Part shown: positions 14,483-25,168 of the stretch, in pieces
Position numbering within the stretch: position 1 is the stretch's first letter
Layout of the letters: every line of letters starts with the position of its first letter
DNA from: Mesostigma viride
Taxonomy: Eukaryota; Streptophyta; Mesostigmatophyceae; Mesostigmatales; Mesostigmataceae
Direction: 5' to 3'
Length of the DNA stretch: 36,488 bases
NCBI GenBank assembly: GCA_009746045.1
Contig: RPFO01000080.1
Location: 1,325,420 to 1,361,907 of the forward strand
Made by a program: the position numbers and the translations under genes
Notes under the pieces: generated by a model
Databases searched by the model: none
The model's input: the letters and a program-made list of their open reading frames with translations, nothing else
Told to the model about the DNA's origin: nothing

Positions 14483-14619
14483 CATGTACATGGCTACATA
14501 ATGCTCTTGAATCAGCTGGTATAGTGCCTGGAGGAGGCGTACATGTACATGGCCACGCGGTCTATCTATTCTACACTACTACTGCTGTATTCCCCTAGGG
14601 GCGCCTGGAGTCGCTGGGG

Positions 14620-16015
14620 CCGGGGCCCCGCGGGGGTCGCATGCCAGGGCTTGTGGCCGACGTAGATGGTCGATCGCCCCCTTCCATTACACCGGCTGCC
14701 CCGCCTTGGTCTGCCGGAGCTGGAGGTAGGTCGGCCATAGCTCCTGTCGCCGTTGCTGCTGCGCCAGGGTCAAGCCGTCGTCAAGGGTGATGTGAGTCTT
14801 CTCGAGCCGCTTGCGGCGTCTGAGAAACTGAGAAATCTTGCATGTCCGCCGGGTTCCTAAAGGTTGAAATGGGGGGGGGGCGCCCCTGCCTTACCCCGCG
14901 CGCGGGGAAGGCGGTGGGCGACCAGCTCGATCTCACCAGTAAGGCCCATGCGACCAAGAGTTTCTCTCTCAAACGCACGTGCAAGTTCTCGGAATTCTCA
15001 CCTTCCTCCATGTCGAAGCCGGTGCTTGACGATGACGTTGAGGCTGCGCTTGGCAAGCTCGGCCTCCTCGCGGAGGTTGAGCGTCTGCATGCTGCTGGAG
15101 CTGTGCTGCGACGGCGGAGGTGGTGGAGGCGGTGTGCATGTCCGCCCAGGTCGGGATGGGAGGAGCATCGCCGGCCAGGCCAGCTGGGGCTGGCTTGGCG
15201 GCAATGTCCTTCACCGCCTGGGCGACCGTGATGCCTGCGGTGTTTTGCAGGACCTCGATGGCGATGGCATTGTCCTTGAGGCGCTGGTCGATCAATCGAT
15301 GTCGCGGAGCTGGGCCGTCATGATGGAGTCGGTGGAGGCGGAGGGGGGGGGGGGGGGGGGGGGGGGGGTGGCGGTGGCTGTGGGGATGGTGGGGAGCTCA
15401 GCAGCCAGCGTGCGGCCCACAGCTGCCACATCTGCAGCTAGGGGCGTCACGTGCTGCCGAGAGGGCTTCTTGGAGGTGGAGGAGGAAGGTGGATTCGGTC
15501 AAGAGGGTGGGTTTCCAGAGGTCCGCGGAAGAGCGCTGAAGGATGGAAAAGAGGGCGGCGAGCTGAAGGCGTGGTCGGGACCAACCAGTCAGGTCAGGTC
15601 TGCGGTGCTGAAACTGGCCGTCAGACTGGCTGCGGAAGCAATGATGGCGTTGGAGGCGCTGGCACAGGTCAAGAAGGGAGGCGTACGACCCATAATACAC
15701 GAGCTCCAGTATCCTCATGTGTGGCATGTCGAAATAGCCGGGTCTGTGGACATCGAAGGTGGAAAATAACCTGTCAACGTCAAAGTCGTGCTCAGACCAG
15801 CTAGGTTCCGTTGGGCGGCTGCGTTTGGGCTCAGGCGATGCAGAAGGCGAGGCATTAAGCCCGGGAGTGTTCGAGGCGACCACCGGTGCGGGACTAGTGT
15901 ACGTCACCGCTGCCTGCCGGACCTGAGGGCAAAGCTGCAGCCGGAGCTGCATGATATTTTCATGGCTTAGCGCAGCCGCCAGGCTGCGTTGCGTCGAGGA
16001 GCATTCGCTCGTCAT
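14620..16015 (-). pseudogene. LINE ORF1, degraded
   Basis: The start MTSECSSTQRSLAAALSHEN is intact and the N-terminal 200 codons are open (including LVYYGSYASLLDLCQRLQRH). The frame then breaks near 15430, and a 26-bp G run interrupts at 15343-15368. Later frames show HAASAAPA-rich linker sequence and the C-terminal LDDGLTLAQQQ helix region. This is the same L1-type ORF1 family as 8231 and 33066. Confidence 0.7.
15343..15368. repeat. G26 homopolymer
   Basis: An uninterrupted run of G inside the degraded ORF1; a proline-rich linker region on the coding strand probably gave rise to it. It may also be an assembly weak point. Confidence 0.95.
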
Positions 16016-16371
16016 ATATTGCGTAATAGCTTTGGAAAATTATATCAGCGTGTGCGTCTTAGAAAGACGAAGCGATTGTGATAGTCACAGCCGAATTTGG
16101 TGCCCAAACGTGAAAGTTATGAGCTCCGCCGTCAGCCATCGCTACCTCGTGGCTTGAGCGTGGCTCGTGCCTCCGCGCATGTGCGCCCATAATGGCCCCC
16201 TTCATGGATCGATGATGCCACGCTCTGAATTTAGCCACGCTCTGCCTATAATGGGACTCCCCATGCCGGATGATGCATTAAGAATTTAGCCTAGCTCTGC
16301 CTATATGCAGAGAGTCACTCTCTGATGAGAACCATGTCCTAGCCTTTGTATCGCCATGATGATCTTCCAAC

Positions 16372-16515
16372 CCTATTAATTAATTAATTAATTAATTAAT
16401 TAGTTAATTAATTAATTAATCACGTGCTCCCGTTGGGGAGTCACGGAGCACCGAAGTGCTTGTAATCCCTGTGTGTGCACTACAGGAGAAAGGGCAGAGA
16501 CCCCCAGTCTCCTTC
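16372..16515 (-). mobile_element. LINE 3' tail between TTAATTAA tracts
   Basis: TTAATTAA tracts at 16374-16420 and 16516-16534 enclose GTGCTCCCGTTGGGGAGTCA and GCACTACAGGAGAAAGGGCA. This is the 3' end of the second LINE family, also present at 33815-33905 in the opposite orientation. The stem-loop CTCCC-GTTG-GGGAG is intact. Confidence 0.8.
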
Positions 16516-17067
16516 ATTAATTAATTAATTAATTAGACTCGTGCTCCCGTTGGGGAGTCACGGAGCATTAACCCCGATGGATGGATGGATGGGTGCAAAC
16601 ATTAATTCCTACCGGTCTAATCTATCTACATCGGCTACATACTACATCTATCTAACAGCATTCTAACTACAACATCTATCTCAGACAGCCGCACGCTGCC
16701 CTAGGGGAGCTGTCTGGCGTGCCTCCCACGGGATTGCACACGCGGGCGCTTCCCCACTGGGGGGGGCTCGTTGTCCTCTATGACCTGGGCCCATTTTGCC
16801 TTGTCCATCATCTTCTTCCAAATCACAGAGAGGCCTAGGCCCCCCATGTCCTCTACTAGCTGTTCTTTGAAGGTGCGGGCCTTGCGGCGTCTAACATCAC
16901 TGGGCCCGGCCCACGTCAGGAGGTGCCGGCCAGGCTGGGCTGGTCGCAGTCCTGCGGGGGGGCCACGTGAGGTGTCTACCTGGTTGGTGCGAGCTAGGTG
17001 CCCTACTAGCTGCAGGCGTCGCTCCTTCATGCATAAGGCATGCCACAGCTGCATGCGGGCGCGCTAG
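16516..17067 (-). pseudogene. LINE ORF2 C-terminus, 3' UTR and tail (second family)
   Basis: On the minus strand: LWHALCMKERRLQLVGHLAR, TNQVDTSRGPPAGL, then LLTWAGPSDVRRRK and a stop near 16701. The R-x-L-x-x-V-G-H-L-A-R stretch corresponds to the conserved segment near the end of many LINE ORF2 proteins. A 3' UTR, three GGAT units, the stem-loop at 16541-16562 and a TTAATTAA tail follow. The RT body is absent; the sequence upstream (17068-17335) is the ORF1-ORF2 spacer, so most of ORF2 has been deleted. Confidence 0.8.
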
Positions 17068-17334
17068 CTAAACGGACACGCTAACGATCCGGCAAACTGT
17101 GGGTGCAATAAGACCCATGTAAGCGTAGCATAACAAGTATAGCGTGGGCAAGTAATCTGAACATAGCCAGGGCGTAGCATGGCTGTACTAGGACTAGGCT
17201 AAGGCTATGGCTGGTTGTGTACCGTGCGTTGGCGGCACGTGACTAGGTATGTTGGCACAGCTAGGCAAACATTCTAGGCATGGCTGCCTTAGCGGCAGTG
17301 ACTCCAATGGTTACAAGCTAGGGCTATTGCTATT
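17068..17334 (-). repeat. LINE inter-ORF spacer, shared with 33505-33790
   Basis: Near-identical in inverted orientation to 33505-33790 (shared words include GGCATGGCTGCCTTAGCGGC and GGTTGTGTACCGTGC) and more distantly to 27410-27470. It lies between the ORF1 stop and the ORF2 remnant. Confidence 0.8.
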
Positions 17335-17868
17335 CTAGCCCGCTGGGGGCGTCCACATCTTGTGGTTGATCATCAGGTCCCCGCCCCTCCAGTACACCTT
17401 GGCCTTCTGGGGGTCCTGCTTATGGCGGAGGTATTCCGGCCACAGGTCGCGTCGCTGCTGTTGCTGAGCGGGGGTCAGGTCGTCATCCAGCGTCCAGGTG
17501 AGGTCGTGCAACCTCTTGCGACGAGAGAGGAACCGCTGCTTATCCTCAGGGGAGGGGAAGGTGAGCAGGACTGGTGGGGGAGCCGCCTTGTCCCGTGAGT
17601 GGGGAAGGCGGTGGCACCCACGCAGTTCTACCTCACCTACCAGGCCCATGAGGGTAAGAAGCTGGTTCTTGAGCTCGTCAGCAAGAGAGGTTGACGTCTC
17701 ACCTGGCTTCTGGGGGAAGCGACGTAGCACCACTCGGCACTTGCGGCGAGCGCGGTTGGTGACCTCCCGTTGCTGGGCCTGGCGGTGGTCCTCCAGCTCC
17801 TGGAGCTTTGTGGCGACCAACCCTATGCATGCATGTCTGCGCCCCCTAGGTGCTGGAATACATAGTGG
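17335..17868 (-). pseudogene. LINE ORF1 C-terminal half (second family)
   Basis: Open to a stop at 17335. It shows a coiled-coil-like VATKLQELEDHRQAQQREVT, then RRKCRVVLRRFPQKPGETST, the RRM-like PPPVLLTFPSPEDKQRFLSR and the C-terminal LDDDLTPAQQQQRRDLWPEY. It ends VYWRGGDLMINHKMWTPPAG. These are the L1 ORF1 RRM and C-terminal domain features, needed for RNA binding. The N-terminal half is missing; the frame continues without a break into an unrelated ORF2 segment at 17869, giving a chimeric reading frame. Confidence 0.8.
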
Positions 17869-18485
17869 TGGGTCTAGGTCGGCCAGCAACATCTGGATGT
17901 AGTTCATGGCAGGTTTCCCCAGCTTTCTAGGAATGTCCTTGGGGCCAGGCCAGGTCAGGATGTGCCGCCCTGGTTGGCCAAGCCGCTGGGGCCGGCCCCG
18001 GCCAGACCAAGGGCGGTATCTACCTGACAGGTGCGAGCAAGATGTCCTACAAATGCTATCCTACGCTGCCTAATCTCGTCCCAAATGCGAGGCATACCCT
18101 GATACAAAGACTCTTATGACCTATGCGTGGACAACCCTACATTCAGGACCTGACGAAGCATCCTGCAAACCGTGCCGTCTAGCTTGGCGGCCAGTGTGTC
18201 CGTGAGTGTCCATGCCTCGGCACCATACGTAAGCACCGTGAGGACGAGGACCTTGAAGAGCATGCGCTTGCGGTGCTCGCCCAGGCCCTTCGAGTGCCAG
18301 TAGGTTTTGAGCAAACGAAGCCTAGCCCAGGCCAGGCCAATGCGGATGTCCACATTGTCGGCGGTGTCGGGGAGCATGCTCCCCAGCAGTTTGAAGCGAT
18401 CACGGAACGGGACCTCCGTCCCGTCTAGCAGCCGCGCATAAACGTAAGCACCAGGTTTACTAGACGGCTCGACGCTCCAAAGCAA
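17869..18485 (-). pseudogene. LINE ORF2 fragment (first family), fused to ORF1
   Basis: The minus strand encodes ARLLDGTEVPFRDRFKLLGS, DVDIRI-type repeats and LVLTVLTYGAEAWTLTDTLA, the region that follows the RT in LINE ORF2. A decayed stretch and then PAMNYIQMLLADLDPP follow. It closely matches 10100-10680. The segment stops abruptly at both ends (near 18445 and 17869). Confidence 0.8.
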
Positions 18486-18489
18486 CTAA

Positions 18490-19985
18490 AGCTAGCTGTC
18501 ACTAGATAAATGGGCACGGAGGTAAGACATTCTTTATTCTTTAAGAAATCGACACGGTAATTCTTCAATTGGTTGATTCAGCAGGATAGTCACACTGGCA
18601 GGCAGGAGAGGCTGCACCCAGATTCGCGCCATAGGGTACAGCCATAGGATACCCACCCTGCGCTGTTGTCTCCTTGATACAGTCCCTCATCCGCCATGCA
18701 GCATTCCAGCGACTGGCTTCCGACACATCCACTTTCCTTGGTGGTCTCAGTGGCTACTTCCGTAGCCACGTCGAAGGACCTATGGCAGACATGCACGGCA
18801 AAGAGTTCCCACTGTCTCAGGGTACAGCTTCTCCCAATGCTTTGGTCTGGTGTATCCATCTACCTGTCCCTGCTGACATCAAAATAAGATCATGATAAAA
18901 TCCCCTGGCCCAAAACCTAATAATATTCAACTCTGGGGTATTACAATAGCTCCTTGCCACCACTTCCTACTGGCTGGTCGAACTTGCTTCACAGGTTTCC
19001 CCATGGATCTTGTCCCAGGACGCAGTCTATTGATACCAGTAGCCACAAACCCGAAATGGATAATGTCCCACGCAGGAAGGTACAAGAGAGGCAACCAAGG
19101 GCAAGGAACGAGCTTGGCCAGGCACGCTTGTTCCAGAGTTTTTCCACGGCTCCAAACAAGCACTTCTTCCACAGCTGCCAAAGCGCACTTTTCAAAGTTG
19201 CAGGCAGCGCGCGTTCACTCTGCGTTGCCAGTGGCCCACTCACAATGGGCTGGGCACAATCACAGCCCTTTATATGGCGTCGACCCAGATTGACCCCTAT
19301 CAACCCAGAGGTGCCAGTCACCAGCGGACCCCTGCCCAAGCTTAATTGATGAAAATATTTAACTAATTAAAAGCCTGCCCAAGGTATGCATGAGACAGCC
19401 AGTCACCATTCTCCAGGCGTTGCCTAAGGAGCCACCATTCTCATCCTCCTCACATATTCCGGTGAGAAATCACCACTCTCGAGGCATTTGCCCAAGGGGT
19501 CACCGCTCGCGAGATCCCAGCATCCTCGTTCTGAACAGGAATGGCAGGGCAGGGGCTCCCAGGCATAATGGCATTTCAGCCGCATCCCGGAATGATTGTC
19601 TCACTGAGCGTACATGCTCTAGGCATACATGCACGGCGAGCTCAGCGGCCTCACCACGATTGTTATAGGCTTTCGCTGAAGTAGGGCATGTAAGCATAGA
19701 TCCCTGGCAACAGTTTCTTCGCCCAATCTTCAGGAGCTACCTCACTCAGGCAAAGAGTCGCCCCCGCTAAGCCCATCAGGTGGAGGCGGAATCACCACCA
19801 GGGCTAAGTGGCCCTACGAAAAAATGGACACGATGAAAATCGCGTCCCTCGCCATTTGGCCCAGCATGAATCCGTAGCAATCGAATGCGACGGGGCCTTT
19901 ACGGTAACACCTGGATCGTGCCGTGCGCGGTGATGTAATGAATTCATCAAGGGAGGACCCCAGAGCAGCCTGCTCATGAGCTTTT
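18490..19985. other. nothing recognised
   Basis: Several open frames of 80-130 codons exist on both strands, but none has a domain, a consistent splice pattern or a biased composition I can defend. The 12-mer TTGTCTCCTTGA occurs at 18666-18677, preceded by CCTGCGCTG as in the 61-bp mini-elements. A loose repeat with TCACCA...CTC...GGC occurs four times between 19310 and 19500. Confidence 0.45.
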
Positions 19986-20333
19986 CTACGCAATCCACCC
20001 GCTTTCCTCTTCCATTTTTGGGGCCGTTCGGTGGTACTCCCTTTCCACATCGTATTCCAACTTCGCCTCCGACGGTGGAGCCATGCTGTCGAGCTCTGAC
20101 ATCCATCGTGGCATCGGCCTCCGTGACGAGGACGCAGTCAGCACCACATAGCAGGACGCCACGGTAAAAACGGCCCCAATTGCCGTCAATACACCACCAG
20201 CGACGGAAAGGTTCCTATCGTCCTTGATCAAAGCTGCTAGCATGATCAAGGACCCTATGATGAGGATCACAAGCGACACCACGGCAACAGCGAAGACAAC
20301 CCGGTCCACCCATAGTCTTTTGATTCTCTTCAT
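19986..20333 (-). CDS. small two-pass membrane protein, unknown
   Basis: A 115-residue single-exon frame. It has a basic start (MKRIKRLW), a first membrane segment at about residues 12-35 (VVFAVAVVSLVILIIGSLIM), a short KDDRN loop and a second segment at about residues 44-66 (VAGGVLTAIGAVFTVASCYV). A cytosolic-type tail with SSSRRPMPRWM and an acidic stretch ends in WIA. Positive-inside charges favour both ends in the cytosol. No family is recognised. It could be one exon of a longer gene, but start and stop are both present. It lies about 390 bp left of the 202-bp inverted repeat, outside the 8.2-kb unit. Confidence 0.55.
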   Translation of the reverse strand: MKRIKRLWVDRVVFAVAVVSLVILIIGSLIMLAALIKDDRNLSVAGGVLTAIGAVFTVASCYVVLTASSSRRPMPRWMSELDSMAPPSEAKLEYDVEREYHRTAPKMEEESGWIA

Positions 20334-20725
20334 CTAAACGCTAGATGATACCTAGGAGGAGCGCGTCGCCTGAATCCCCCGCCTTCACAATTTGCGCTTC
20401 AAGTGATTTCTGGCTGGTACTGCTGAATGGAAAGGGTTATAATGACACCTACTTATCCATTAACAGGTTGACATTCCTGGATCCGCTCGCGTTGCCTGTC
20501 GCTGGCACTCATTTTGGGGAGAGTGCCTTCAGAAAGCTTACAGGTGGGCTACGACGAGGGTCGTACCTTTGAAATTCGTTTCTTGCCCGAAAATTTCTGA
20601 AGTTTTGTAACACTGTGACGAGCTCTACGCAGAAGAGCTGAATGCAATGACGAGCCATATGTAATGCAGAGAATCATCGTTGAAGGCTCCTTGCCTTGCC
20701 ATGCCAGTTGCCATCCCCCTGGCGA

Positions 20726-20927
20726 ATAATTTGGCTCTGATGACACAAACTCTAGTGCGGGGGTGAGTGCGGGGTTCCGGGACACCACCGCACTAAGTCC
20801 GACGCGCCTGCCCAGGCCACGCCGCGCCGGACCGGCACACGAGTTACGCGGGAAAAAAGGGCCTGCCGCGCCAATTACTGTAGGACTTGGCTAATTTCTT
20901 TGTTGACTACAAGCGCAGTCAAGGATG
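20726..20927 (+). repeat. 202-bp inverted repeat, left arm
   Basis: It starts ATAATTTGGCTCTGATGACA and ends GCGCAGTCAAGGATG. The reverse complement of 28763-28964 matches it base for base as far as I can read, and both arms are 202 bp. No clear target duplication flanks it (GGCGA on this side, GCGCT on the other). Confidence 0.93.
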
Positions 20928-21285
20928 ATAAAACGTAGCAATGGCGGACATGTTAGGGTGATGCTCGGCTTAGGGACAGTGGACATGTTTGAGTGATTGC
21001 TCGCCAGACTCGAGCTCGCTGGCATACACGTCCGTGGCACCCTCGGCATTTAGCTGGGTTGACGCAAATCCTTGTACTGTTTACTGGTGTGTGCGATAAT
21101 AAAGGAATGGTTATGCACGACATCTAAATGCGAATATCACACAAAAACTGGTTCCTGGAATTCTCGCGAGCTGCGCGGTGTATGACTGGCGCTTTCCGTT
21201 TTTAATTTGCTTCTCGCCTTTTGTGCTCCAAACAGGGGGGTCGTTTACATCCACTGCAACAAAGTGCTCGTGACCTCCAGCTTTC

Positions 21286-22132
21286 ATGGCCCGGCCCTGC
21301 CTTTGCTGCTTGACCAGCACCAGACAGGGTGTGCTGGTGGCCATCCTCGCAATTTTTCTAGCGGTCAGCGGCATCGTGTGGGTCTGTGCCTTAGGTAAGG
21401 CGTTAAGCCCTTATTCCAGTTTCTGTCCAAATGGCACATCATATTAACTGTACTTGCTTCGTCTTGCGCATGCGGACCCCCCCCTTGTTAATGATGCGTT
21501 GTCCTGACATTAGCTTCGCATGTGCATTAATGGGACGTGTTCCCGATGTGCATATTTCGGCCCATTATTACTTCAACATACAATTTCATGGCGATATTAA
21601 CTATATGAATTAAATGCATTTCCTCTTTCCTTAATCCTTCTAGTTATACCCTTTTTTCATGTTTGGTTGGTGGTTATCCATGTAGGGCATGTGGCGGTGC
21701 AAGAGCGCGCGCGGGTGCCTGCGAAGTTTTCAGTTGTCGCGCCTATCAACCCAGGTAAGCAAGGAGTAGAGGGAAAGACTAAGAATATATTTTCTGAATT
21801 TCTAGGTCATAGTTGTCCTTTTGCACGAGATGGAAGCGTTATGCCATGGGGCTTTATGGTTGGGTAATAGCCCTCCTGAGAACGGCTTGCTCTGCAACTT
21901 TGTTGGTATGTTCATACCTTGTCACGCGGCAATGTGGTGCAGATCTTCATGCATCCACATGGTGGATCACCTTGGCGTTATTGGCACTACATGTTGGTCT
22001 GAGGTAAGGAATCCATGCTACCCTAAAACGACTAATGCACTGAATGCTCCTCTTTCAGTTTCCAGCGGAATACACAATGATGAGTTGTTTCAGATACTTC
22101 TTGGCGCCACGTGCGGCACGCGGTGGGCCTAG
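21286..22132 (+). CDS. proposed five-exon membrane protein gene
   Basis: Exons 21286-21394, 21686-21754, 21813-21905, 21943-22003 and 22066-22132 join in one frame with donors GTAAGG, GTAAGC, GTATGT and GTAAGG and acceptors TGTAG, CATAG, TGCAG and TCCAG. The product would be about 116 residues. It starts MARPCLCCLTSTRQG, has a strong membrane segment (VLVAILAIFLAVSGIVWVCA) and a second hydrophobic stretch (WWITLALLALHVGL), and ends TRWA. An ATG preceded by an in-frame TGA supports the start. No family is recognised. Alternative splice choices give other frames, for example reading 21813-22007 as one hydrophobic exon. The model rests on splice signals only. Confidence 0.38.
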
Positions 22133-22291
22133 CCTATTGGGATCTAGCGGAAGCTATTCTTAAGTTAGGGTTTATTTTTGGAGTTATATTGGCAGCCCCA
22201 TGCAGCTATGCCTAGACTTGCTTGGCCATTTTGAGGTGCGATCGAGGTAGTTCATAACTTCTTTCTTCGCTGCCCTTTTTCCTTTTGCGCG

Positions 22292-24226
22292 TTGCTGAGC
22301 AGGGATATGCCGAGGTGCTCTCCTTATGTCCATGTCTGCATTTGGCACAAGGCACAATGCATCGCTCCAAAACGGCAGTCAGTTCGGCGACCCAGGCATC
22401 GCGGTATTGTTCGCCGCCTTCTCGCTCGGCGTAAAGCGGTGCGGCAACGCAAGCATCCTTCCTCACAGCGCGGGGAAAGCATCCCTCCCCCTCCCCCGCC
22501 ACCTTCCCCGCAAAGGGAAATAGTGTGGCATATGATACGTTTCGTACGCAGACTATACATCATACGCAGCTTTGCCGTACGGATGTTAAACGTATGCCTA
22601 CGGATACGCGTACTCTTGCGTATTACGTACTCTCACGTATTATCTTTCTCTGCTTCCCCGCCACCCCCACCGCCACCGCCACCGCCACCGCCACCGCCAC
22701 CGCCACCGCCACCGCCACCTTCTCCGCCACCTTCTCCGCCACTTTCTCCGCCACCTTCCCATGTTGGAGCACCTCCACCTGCGGCAGCGCCGGCACCGAT
22801 TGGTCAGCACGGCGGACAACCGTTTTCCAACGTACGTTGCCCTTCCATGTCGTTATCTCATTTTCCCGTTCGAACTCGCTCATGCTTGGTAGCGACATGG
22901 TCTGGAATGTTCTTGTTGTAAGCATCTTTCCATGATAATGGAGTTATTTGCATATAAGGCAGTTAGTGAGCTTCATAATGGCAACTTATGTTTATGGCGT
23001 CCCCAGCTAATTGCACCCACCAAATCCATGACTATGTTGTAACTTGTAATTAGTTTCTGAACATCGTGTTTAATTTCTTATGTTGCTGACCCAAAACAGG
23101 GAAGTTCAAGACAAAATCCAACACCAGTGCCCAGTTGTGAAGGCACAAACAAGGCAACCAGGAAAAGGAAGGCCTCCTACAAGTGTGCTCGCAGAGGTAT
23201 TTCTGGGAGGCGCTGCTGTGACAACACGGGCACCCATCCGGACAATCCACTTGTGGCCGGCCTTGAACCACTTCAATTCGTTGGCTCTCATTTATACTGC
23301 ACGGGGTGCGCGGATGCTGTACGCTCCAAGAAAAGGTACGCTTGGGTATGCGCGTGTTGTTTTTACTCTACATGTCATCAATACATTGAACAACCTTTTT
23401 CTGATTTGCGTCGTTTATCAAGCACAGTCTCTTAGTTGCCTTAGCTTTCATGGTGTTCACCAAGGCCATATCAAATATTGTAGTAGTGCATAATGTAACT
23501 CTTTTGGCTGAATGTTCTTTGGGTTTTGTTGATTGGCCTGTGATTGGTCTTTATGGCCTGCTAGTTTTGGTTTACGGTATGGTTTTGCTTGGAAATAGAT
23601 TTTTATTCTACAGAAGCCTTATTGCAGCGTTTATGGTAGATGAGCCCGTTTGGCAGCCCTATGCCGGGCGTAATCTTATCTTAACCTCGTGGCTTGTCCT
23701 TTCCTACTAGCACATTACTGACAAGCCACACACAACATGGGGTCGCAAGAAAACCTTAGCATAGCGCTCCATGGGGTGTTCATGGCAAGCCCAATGCGTG
23801 GTGGCTAAATGTTTAACCTTACTCGGGGGCTCGGCGTGCCATGCTTCCAAGTTCGTTGTCTCTTTTCATTAATATAACTCTCCCCATTTGTTACCCATTT
23901 GTCCCGCATTGTCTTACATGAATGCTTTGTACTTTGCTGTATTCCGTGTTTGTGGCGTTTCAATATCGAGCAGCACCTTGAGCACTACGGAGATTAACCA
24001 ATTTATTGACGCCCTGAAGCCTTACCCCAATGTTGACTGCGGTCAAATATATGAGACCCCCAAGCTCGCTAATCAGGCGCTCGACAAAGCCAACAAGCAA
24101 GAGCTCAAGAATGGGCCCCTAAATTTTCACGACCTCAACTGGGTGTTGGTGTTTTGCGATAAAGGTCCAAAGCAAAGGGCCTTTTGCGATCTAGCTTACC
24201 AACCAACAGAACCGCTGACTATTTGA
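22292..24226 (+). CDS. proposed three-exon gene: Pro-rich, Cys-rich, acidic/helical end
   Basis: An open stretch from about 22292 leads to a donor after FSN (22831, GTACGT). An exon at 23100-23335 follows acceptor AAAACAG, and an exon at 23971-24226 ends in TGA. Phases agree at both joins. The first part carries a long proline tract from a GCCACC repeat. The second has basic [15 protein letters not shown], a CC pair and a later [15 protein letters not shown], so a zinc-binding fold is possible. The third reads [20 protein letters not shown] and [20 protein letters not shown], which looks like real protein. No known family is recognised. The first exon's left border is unclear. Confidence 0.4.
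22528..22645. other. CGTA/TACG word cluster
   Basis: At least a dozen CGTA, TACG or GTAC words fall in about 115 bp (for example TTTCGTACGCAG, GCCGTACGG, ACGTATGCCTACGGATACGC, TATTACGTACTC). It sits just before the GCCACC tract, in or beside the proposed first exon. Confidence 0.6.
22662..22757. repeat. (GCCACC)n microsatellite with TTCTCC variants
   Basis: About ten GCCACC units, then GCCACCTTCTCC-type 12-bp units. It reads as a proline run on the + strand in one frame. Confidence 0.95.
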
Positions 24227-24337
24227 GCGGCGAGGGCGAAAGGGCAAACTGCAAGCCTCGTTGTAGACGAAACGAGAGCAATGCACAAAAGACATCAAAA
24301 GCTTGCGCCCCGCCTTCGGACGCCCCACTGGATGCCG

Positions 24338-25014
24338 CCCCGGCTGCCGTGCCCTCTGCCCCGGCTGCGGTGCCCTCCGCCCCGGCTGCCGTGCCCTGCG
24401 CCCCGGCTGCCGTGCCCTCCGCCCCGGCTGCCGTGCCCTGCGCCCCGGCTGCCGTGCCCTCCGCCCCGGCTGCCGTGCCCTGCGCCCCGGCTGCCGTGCC
24501 ATGCGCCCCGGCTGCCGTGCCCTCCGCCCCGGCTGCCGTGCCCTGCGCCCCGGCTGCCGTGCCCTCCGCCCCGGCTGCGGTGCCCTCCGCCCCGGCTGCG
24601 GCGCCCTCCGCCCCGGCTGCCGTGCCCTGCGCCCCGGCTGCTGTGCCCTCCGCCCTGGCTGCGGTGCCTGCGCCCCGGCTGCTGTGCCCTCCGCCCCGGC
24701 TGCTGTGCCCTCCGCCCCGGCTGCCGTGCCCTGCGCCCCGGCTGCCGTGCCCTGCGCCCCGGCTGCCGTGCCCTGCGCCCCGGCTGCCGTGCCCTCCGCC
24801 CCGGCTGCCGTGCCCTGCGCCCCGGCTGCGGTGCCCTCCGCCCCGGCTGCGGTGCCCTCCGCCCCGGCTGCGGTGCCCTCCGCCCCGGCTGCCGTGCCCT
24901 GCGCCCCGGCTGCCGTGCCCTGCGCCCCGGCTGCCGTGCCCTGCGCCCCGGCTGCCGTGCCCTCCGCCCCGGCTGCCGTGCCATGCGCCCCGGCTGCGGT
25001 GCCCTCCGCCCCGC
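24338..25014. repeat. 21-bp minisatellite, about 32 copies
   Basis: The unit is CCCCGGCTGCCGTGCCCTCC plus one base, with variants GCGGTG and CTGCG. It encodes a [14 protein letters not shown] heptad in one frame and stop-free repeats in others. A short unit near 24665 shifts the frame. It starts about 110 bp after the stop of the proposed gene, so translation is uncertain. Confidence 0.96.
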
Positions 25015-25077
25015 GGGGTGCATCATCAACATTAGCTGCCGGACAAGAAGTGCAGGAGGATGATCCGGACAGCGATT

Positions 25078-25079
25078 CA

Positions 25080-25167
<88 letters not shown>

Positions 25168-25168
25168 C
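25078..25168. repeat. (GCAC)n microsatellite
   Basis: About 22 perfect copies of a 4-bp unit, directly abutting the following 8-bp array. Confidence 0.98.

Larger units (their letters stand above)
14550..16371 (-). mobile_element. LINE element with 5' UTR and ORF1
   Basis: On the minus strand: 5' UTR from 16371 (truncated against a TTAATTAA tail), ORF1 start at 16015, ORF1 end near 14620, and a short 3' UTR with AGTAGTAGTGTAGAATAG. No ORF2 sequence follows, as in the other ORF1-only copies. The tail itself is not clear at 14550. Confidence 0.7.

Noticed and set aside
16374-16420. TTAATTAA tract as a piggyBac-type TTAA target duplication
   Set aside because: The tract is a long simple repeat attached to LINE 3' ends in many places, so it is better read as a LINE tail.
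18590-19350. Several 80-130 codon frames on both strands
   Set aside because: They overlap one another in different frames, with no domain, compositional bias or splice pattern to choose among them.
20726-20927. The 202-bp arm as an LTR
   Set aside because: The two copies are inverted, not direct, and lack TG...CA ends.
23450-23710. Hydrophobic open frame ([14 protein letters not shown]...)
   Set aside because: It lies in the intron between two phase-compatible exons, has no splice or family support, and AT-rich sequence easily yields hydrophobic frames.
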